The translations under genes were made by a program, and so were the position numbers. The notes under the pieces were generated by a model, which had not been told where the DNA came from, did no database searches, and saw only the letters and a program-made list of their open reading frames with translations. Below, piece after piece: positions 6,903-9,204 of a stretch of 9,204 nucleotides of DNA. Location of the stretch: positions 24,705 to 33,908 of the forward strand of contig PBPV01000050.1 of the NCBI GenBank assembly GCA_002724815.1, given 5' to 3'. Position 1 is the stretch's first letter. Every line of letters begins with the position of its first letter. The DNA comes from Methanobacteriota archaeon. Its GTDB lineage: Archaea; Thermoplasmatota; Poseidoniia; Poseidoniales; Thalassarchaeaceae.

Positions 6903-7537
6903 TCCAACATTCGTTTGCCCAGCGGGACCCACAGGGTTTCCGATTCGCCAAGGACCATCCCAACCCATCGAGCCAGAACAAAAAACCAATCTGACAGGCG
7001 ATTGAGATAAGCAATAACAACATCTCTGACAGCATCATCACCATCACTATCTCGAATTTGCACAGCCATTCTTTCCGCTCTTCTAGCAATGGTTCTGGCC
7101 AAATGGATGGTTGAAATTAACGGCGACCCTGCAGGCAATATGAATGAACTCAAAGGCTCCAATTGTTCAGTCCAAACATCCATCTCATCACAGAGTCGAT
7201 CTGCTTGTTCTTGAGAAATGACAGTGACCATTTCCGGCACCTGGCCAGGCATGAAAGAACACTCGCCTCCGATATCGAACAGTTCTTGTTGAATGAGGCC
7301 TAACTTGGCAACTGCCGCACTCCTCACAGTTCGCACAGTTGCTCTCGCCCCACCGTCTTTGTGGTGGCCCTCTAAACGATGGAATTCCGACAAAACCATT
7401 CCAATTACAGAATTAAGCTCGTCAACGGTTCCATAAAAGCCGACACGCAGATGTGCCTTTGAAACCCGCTCTCCCGAAGCCAACGAGGTTTCACCACGAT
7501 CGCCACCACCGGTGTGAACCTTCGTGATGCGGACCAT
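6899..7537 (-). CDS. cob(I)alamin adenosyltransferase, PduO type
   Basis: Transfers the 5'-deoxyadenosyl group of ATP to cob(I)alamin to make adenosylcobalamin, the cofactor of mutases and some ribonucleotide reductases. The 212-residue product has the PduO/MMAB signatures: the N-terminal ATP-binding stretch RITKVHTGGGDRGETSLA (3-20) with SGERVSK, YGTVDELNS (35-43), RTIARRAERM (148-157) and YLNRLSDWFFVLARW (177-191). The region 53-72 (HHKDGGARATVRT and flanks) is an Arg/Gly-containing loop that may be longer than usual. The start chosen is ATG 7537, directly before VRITK; a TTG at 7564 would add nine residues without family support. No clear ribosome site is visible. It lies 42 bases after the two-helix membrane-protein gene and may share its promoter. 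No cobalamin-dependent enzyme is in the window. Confidence 0.95.
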   Translation of the reverse strand: MVRITKVHTGGGDRGETSLASGERVSKAHLRVGFYGTVDELNSVIGMVLSEFHRLEGHHKDGGARATVRTVRSAAVAKLGLIQQELFDIGGECSFMPGQVPEMVTVISQEQADRLCDEMDVWTEQLEPLSSFILPAGSPLISTIHLARTIARRAERMAVQIRDSDGDDAVRDVVIAYLNRLSDWFFVLARWVGMVLGESETLWVPLGKRMLD

Positions 7538-7579
7538 GACATCGGGGGGATGAATTCGGAACAAGGGTCTTTCGCTACT

Positions 7580-7846
7580 TCAAGCACTCTCCGCCACTGG
7601 CGGATTTGAGACATCCAACCTGAATTTTTGCACAAGTAATGAACCGAAAGTCAACCAAATGACGAGTTCAAGGAAAACGCAGACCCAATACCAGGCCCCT
7701 AGACTCTTCAAAATTTGATTCGCATCGTAAGGTTCCCCATAGAACCCCAAGTAGAGGGCTTGGGAGAGCAGATTCGCACCAAACCAAATCAGGACGATTG
7801 CCCAAGTTAAGCTCAGGCTTGCACTCTTAATCCCGTTCCTAGTCAT
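7580..7846 (-). CDS. small two-helix membrane protein of unknown function
   Basis: An 88-residue protein not recognised as a known family. It has two hydrophobic helices, about 11-31 (LSLTWAIVLIWFGANLLSQA) and 50-71 (rich in Trp, Val and Leu), joined by a short polar loop with YGEPYDAN, and ends in a short polar tail. The N-terminus TRNGIK is weakly basic. The ATG at 7846 has no ribosome site but follows a good TATA-like element about 33 bases upstream, suggesting a very short leader. It lies between the five-helix membrane-protein gene and the adenosyltransferase gene on the same strand. Function cannot be inferred; it could be an accessory to either neighbour or unrelated. Confidence 0.75.
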   Translation of the reverse strand: MTRNGIKSASLSLTWAIVLIWFGANLLSQALYLGFYGEPYDANQILKSLGAWYWVCVFLELVIWLTFGSLLVQKFRLDVSNPPVAESA

Positions 7847-7875
7847 CTTGCCACAATAAGTGATTAACCTCTGGG

Positions 7876-7883
7876 ATATTTAA
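7876..7883 (-). promoter_or_regulatory. TATA-box candidate for the two-helix membrane protein/adenosyltransferase pair
   Basis: TTAAATAT on the minus strand, set in G/C-rich flanks (GGGG before, CCC after), is centred about 33 bases before the ATG at 7846. An archaeal TATA box at about -26 would place the transcript start a few bases before that ATG. It is the best TATA-like match I found between genes. It suggests that the lower two genes of this minus-strand series have their own promoter. Confidence 0.5.
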
Positions 7884-7919
7884 CCCCTCGTTCAAATCCC
7901 CGAATGGCCCACGTTTTTC

Positions 7920-8633
7920 TTACTCTTCTTCGGAGTGGGTATTGGACAAGCGAGCCAGACATGCATCGATTTTTTGCAGCCATGCATCTTCAATTCCGGC
8001 TTCACCTCCGAGCCTTTCCAAGAGATTGACATGCTCTTCGGCAGCGTCATGGTTCCCTTTGAATCGATGAATTCGAATCAATGCGGAATGACTCATTGCA
8101 TCCAACCATGATTCGTCCACGCTCCAAGATTTCTCAAACATTGAGATGGCTCCTCGTTCTCCGTCGATAAGCCCCCGATCCAATTGCCTCAGTGCAGCCT
8201 GTGACCAAGAACGTCCCTGCACACCGATGACCAAACCCTTCCAAAACAAGAATAATTCAAGCAAAATGACTGTGGTCGCCACAAAAAACCCGAACCACTG
8301 CTCGGTTGTGGAATATTCATTCCATCCATCGGTCAATATCGCAATTGCCGCCGCGACAAACCACATCCCTGCAAAGGGCGCCAATACAACATCTTGATTC
8401 CGTCGATCGTGAACTGCTCCAACAATCACCCCGAGAGCACCCATGCCTCCCGCGATTACAATCGGCGTTTCAGCCGTGGTGATACGGGGTGAGTTGGTAG
8501 ACATTGCGAGGATGCCCGCGAAGGTCAACATTAGCCATGCCCACCGGGTTCCAATTTCGGGGAAAGGTTGGGCTCGACTCATCCACAAGAGCAAGGCTGC
8601 AGTTCCACCCAAGAACGCAATCCAGCCCCACAT
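7920..8633 (-). CDS. five-helix membrane protein with helical, TPR-like C-terminal domain
   Basis: A 237-residue protein of no recognised family. Hydrophobic helices lie at about 3-18, 31-46, 57-75, 84-101 and 113-137, followed by a soluble, acidic, helical domain (about 143-230). In that domain, ALRQLDRGLIDGERGAISMF and IRIHRFKGNHDAAEEHVNLL look like two TPR-type helix pairs (the G-x-x-x-x-A pattern). The layout suggests a membrane anchor that presents a protein-binding tail, probably to the cytoplasm, but this is inferred. The ATG at 8633 gives a membrane helix from residue 3. No ribosome site is visible. The gene starts 25 bases after the stop of the small charged-protein gene, so the two are likely cotranscribed. 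The protein ends in SEEE. Confidence 0.78.
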   Translation of the reverse strand: MWGWIAFLGGTAALLLWMSRAQPFPEIGTRWAWLMLTFAGILAMSTNSPRITTAETPIVIAGGMGALGVIVGAVHDRRNQDVVLAPFAGMWFVAAAIAILTDGWNEYSTTEQWFGFFVATTVILLELFLFWKGLVIGVQGRSWSQAALRQLDRGLIDGERGAISMFEKSWSVDESWLDAMSHSALIRIHRFKGNHDAAEEHVNLLERLGGEAGIEDAWLQKIDACLARLSNTHSEEE

Positions 8634-8658
8634 AAACCGAGCGCAGCGCTTTTGGTAT

Positions 8659-9003
8659 TCAATTCATTCCAGCATCGCCGCTGGGTTCGCCATCGTCTCC
8701 GCGCCATCCAGGCTGCCAAAAATCTTCATTGTCCAACCAAGCCAACCAATCATCTGCATTCGCTCTCAACAACCGATAAGCTCGCCTCTCCAATCCCTGC
8801 AATAGCTCGGCATCCAACTCATTTTCAGCACGAGCATCTTTCCATTCAATTTGCATCTGTTTGATTCGCCTCTGACCTTCCGCGTGGTTGTCAAAGTGTT
8901 GTTCACAAATTTCTCTCAAATCGGTCAACCAAATTCGCGTACCTTTGATGTGAGGGTCGTCATTGAACGTCTTTTTCCGACGCTTGAACGGCCACCACCC
9001 CAT
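8659..9003 (-). CDS. small charged hypothetical protein
   Basis: Predicted soluble protein of 114 residues, not recognised. It starts MGWWPFKRRKKTFNDD, with a Trp pair and a basic patch, then two or three charged amphipathic helices (about 27-85), and ends in an acidic, Gly-rich, probably disordered tail (LDNEDFWQPGWRGDDGEP). The basic, Trp-containing N-terminus could touch a membrane surface, and the next gene codes for a membrane protein, but this is speculation. The start at 9003 is chosen because GGTGA (in AGGGTGAACATG) pairs with the 3' end of 16S rRNA at a suitable distance. ATG 9030 and TTG 9045 are possible longer forms. It opens a minus-strand series that runs to the adenosyltransferase. 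Confidence 0.68.
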   Translation of the reverse strand: MGWWPFKRRKKTFNDDPHIKGTRIWLTDLREICEQHFDNHAEGQRRIKQMQIEWKDARAENELDAELLQGLERRAYRLLRANADDWLAWLDNEDFWQPGWRGDDGEPSGDAGMN

Positions 9004-9070
9004 GTTCACCCTGCACGGGTCGACCTCCATGAGTCTTCGCCCCAAGCCTGAAGGGGTTTGGCTCTAAGCG
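9004..9070. promoter_or_regulatory. divergent intergenic region at the right end
   Basis: These 67 bases separate the divergent starts at 9003 and 9071, so promoters for both directions are expected. I see no convincing TATA box in either direction. The minus-strand ribosome site GGTGA lies at 9006-9010. Confidence 0.3.
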
Positions 9071-9204
9071 ATGTACATGGCCCGAATCGTTGTCCACACC
9101 CATGGCAAAGCCCGAGAGAAGGGCTACTCACATTTGATTCAAAAATACGCTGAGAGACTAGAGAGCCGAGGGGTCACACTTGTTCCACATTCCGATCGTT
9201 TGAG
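9071..9204 (+). CDS. rlmH: probable 23S rRNA (pseudouridine1915-N3)-methyltransferase, N-terminal fragment
   Basis: An open frame of 44 codons runs off the right edge without a stop, so only the N-terminus is visible. The translation begins MYMARIVVHTHGKAREKGYS and continues LIQKYAERLESRGVTLVPH. This resembles the start of RlmH, a small SPOUT-fold enzyme that methylates pseudouridine 1915 in helix 69 of 23S rRNA: a beta strand, then GK-x-x-E, then an EY-x-x-RL-type helix and a second strand. The knotted SAM-binding C-terminal half, which would prove it, is outside the window. The start may be ATG 9071 or ATG 9077 (MARIVV), the latter closer to the family's usual beginning. No ribosome site is seen. 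The assignment is moderate; the gene itself is likely. Confidence 0.55.
   Translation, partial: MYMARIVVHTHGKAREKGYSHLIQKYAERLESRGVTLVPHSDRL

Noticed and set aside
7538..7564. Longer TTG start for the cobalamin adenosyltransferase
   Set aside because: The nine extra residues have no counterpart in the family, and ATG 7537 gives the usual MVRITK beginning.
7887..7905. tRNA T-arm-like string (TCGTTCAAATCCCCGA) between two minus-strand genes
   Set aside because: The five-base stem does not pair (CTCG against CCCC), and no acceptor, D or anticodon arm fits around it.
8640..8650. Perfect short inverted repeat AGCGCAGCGCT before the five-helix membrane-protein gene
   Set aside because: The arms are five bases with a one-base centre, too tight for an RNA hairpin. 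There is no second copy I can see to support an operator.

Overview
The window is a compact protein-coding segment of about 9.2 kb with eleven genes, two of them cut by the window edges, and no gene-free stretch longer than about 105 bases. I see no rRNA, tRNA, CRISPR array, insertion sequence or phage gene. Dense packing, a TATA-like promoter close to one start codon, a mix of Shine-Dalgarno-led and apparently leaderless starts, an asymmetrical Ap4A-hydrolase-type Nudix protein and a PduO-type cobalamin adenosyltransferase suggest a mesophilic archaeon, perhaps a marine planktonic euryarchaeon of the Poseidoniales (Marine Group II) kind. This is an inference from gene style, not proof; the isocitrate dehydrogenase is very close to the bacterial (E. 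coli) type.

Layout from left to right: the C-terminal part of an NADP-dependent isocitrate dehydrogenase (+) is followed 9 bases later by a class I SAM-dependent methyltransferase (+). These meet, stop codon to stop codon, a very large minus-strand gene (1131 codons) for an alpha-helical, TPR-like repeat protein with a C-terminal PIN-type nuclease domain. Divergent from it is a small four-helix, histidine-containing membrane protein (+) of DUF4079/cytochrome b561-like appearance. This runs tail to tail into a DHH/DHHA1 phosphoesterase (-), which is divergent from an Ap4A-hydrolase-like Nudix enzyme (+). The Nudix gene runs tail to tail into a four-gene minus-strand series: cob(I)alamin adenosyltransferase, a two-helix membrane protein, a five-helix membrane protein with a helical cytoplasmic tail, and a small charged protein. 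At the right edge, a divergent plus-strand gene begins that looks like the 23S rRNA methyltransferase RlmH.

The genes mix central metabolism (Icd), cofactor activation (adenosylcobalamin), nucleotide and RNA turnover (PIN protein, DHH enzyme, Ap4A hydrolase, possibly RlmH) and unknown membrane proteins. They do not form one obvious pathway. The best candidate for something undescribed is the helical-repeat/PIN protein, a sensor-plus-nuclease layout in a single polypeptide. A second structural oddity is that all three convergent gene pairs overlap by exactly four bases, each pair sharing its stop codons in a YTAR tetranucleotide (TTAA, TTAG, CTAG), which leaves no room for an intergenic terminator.
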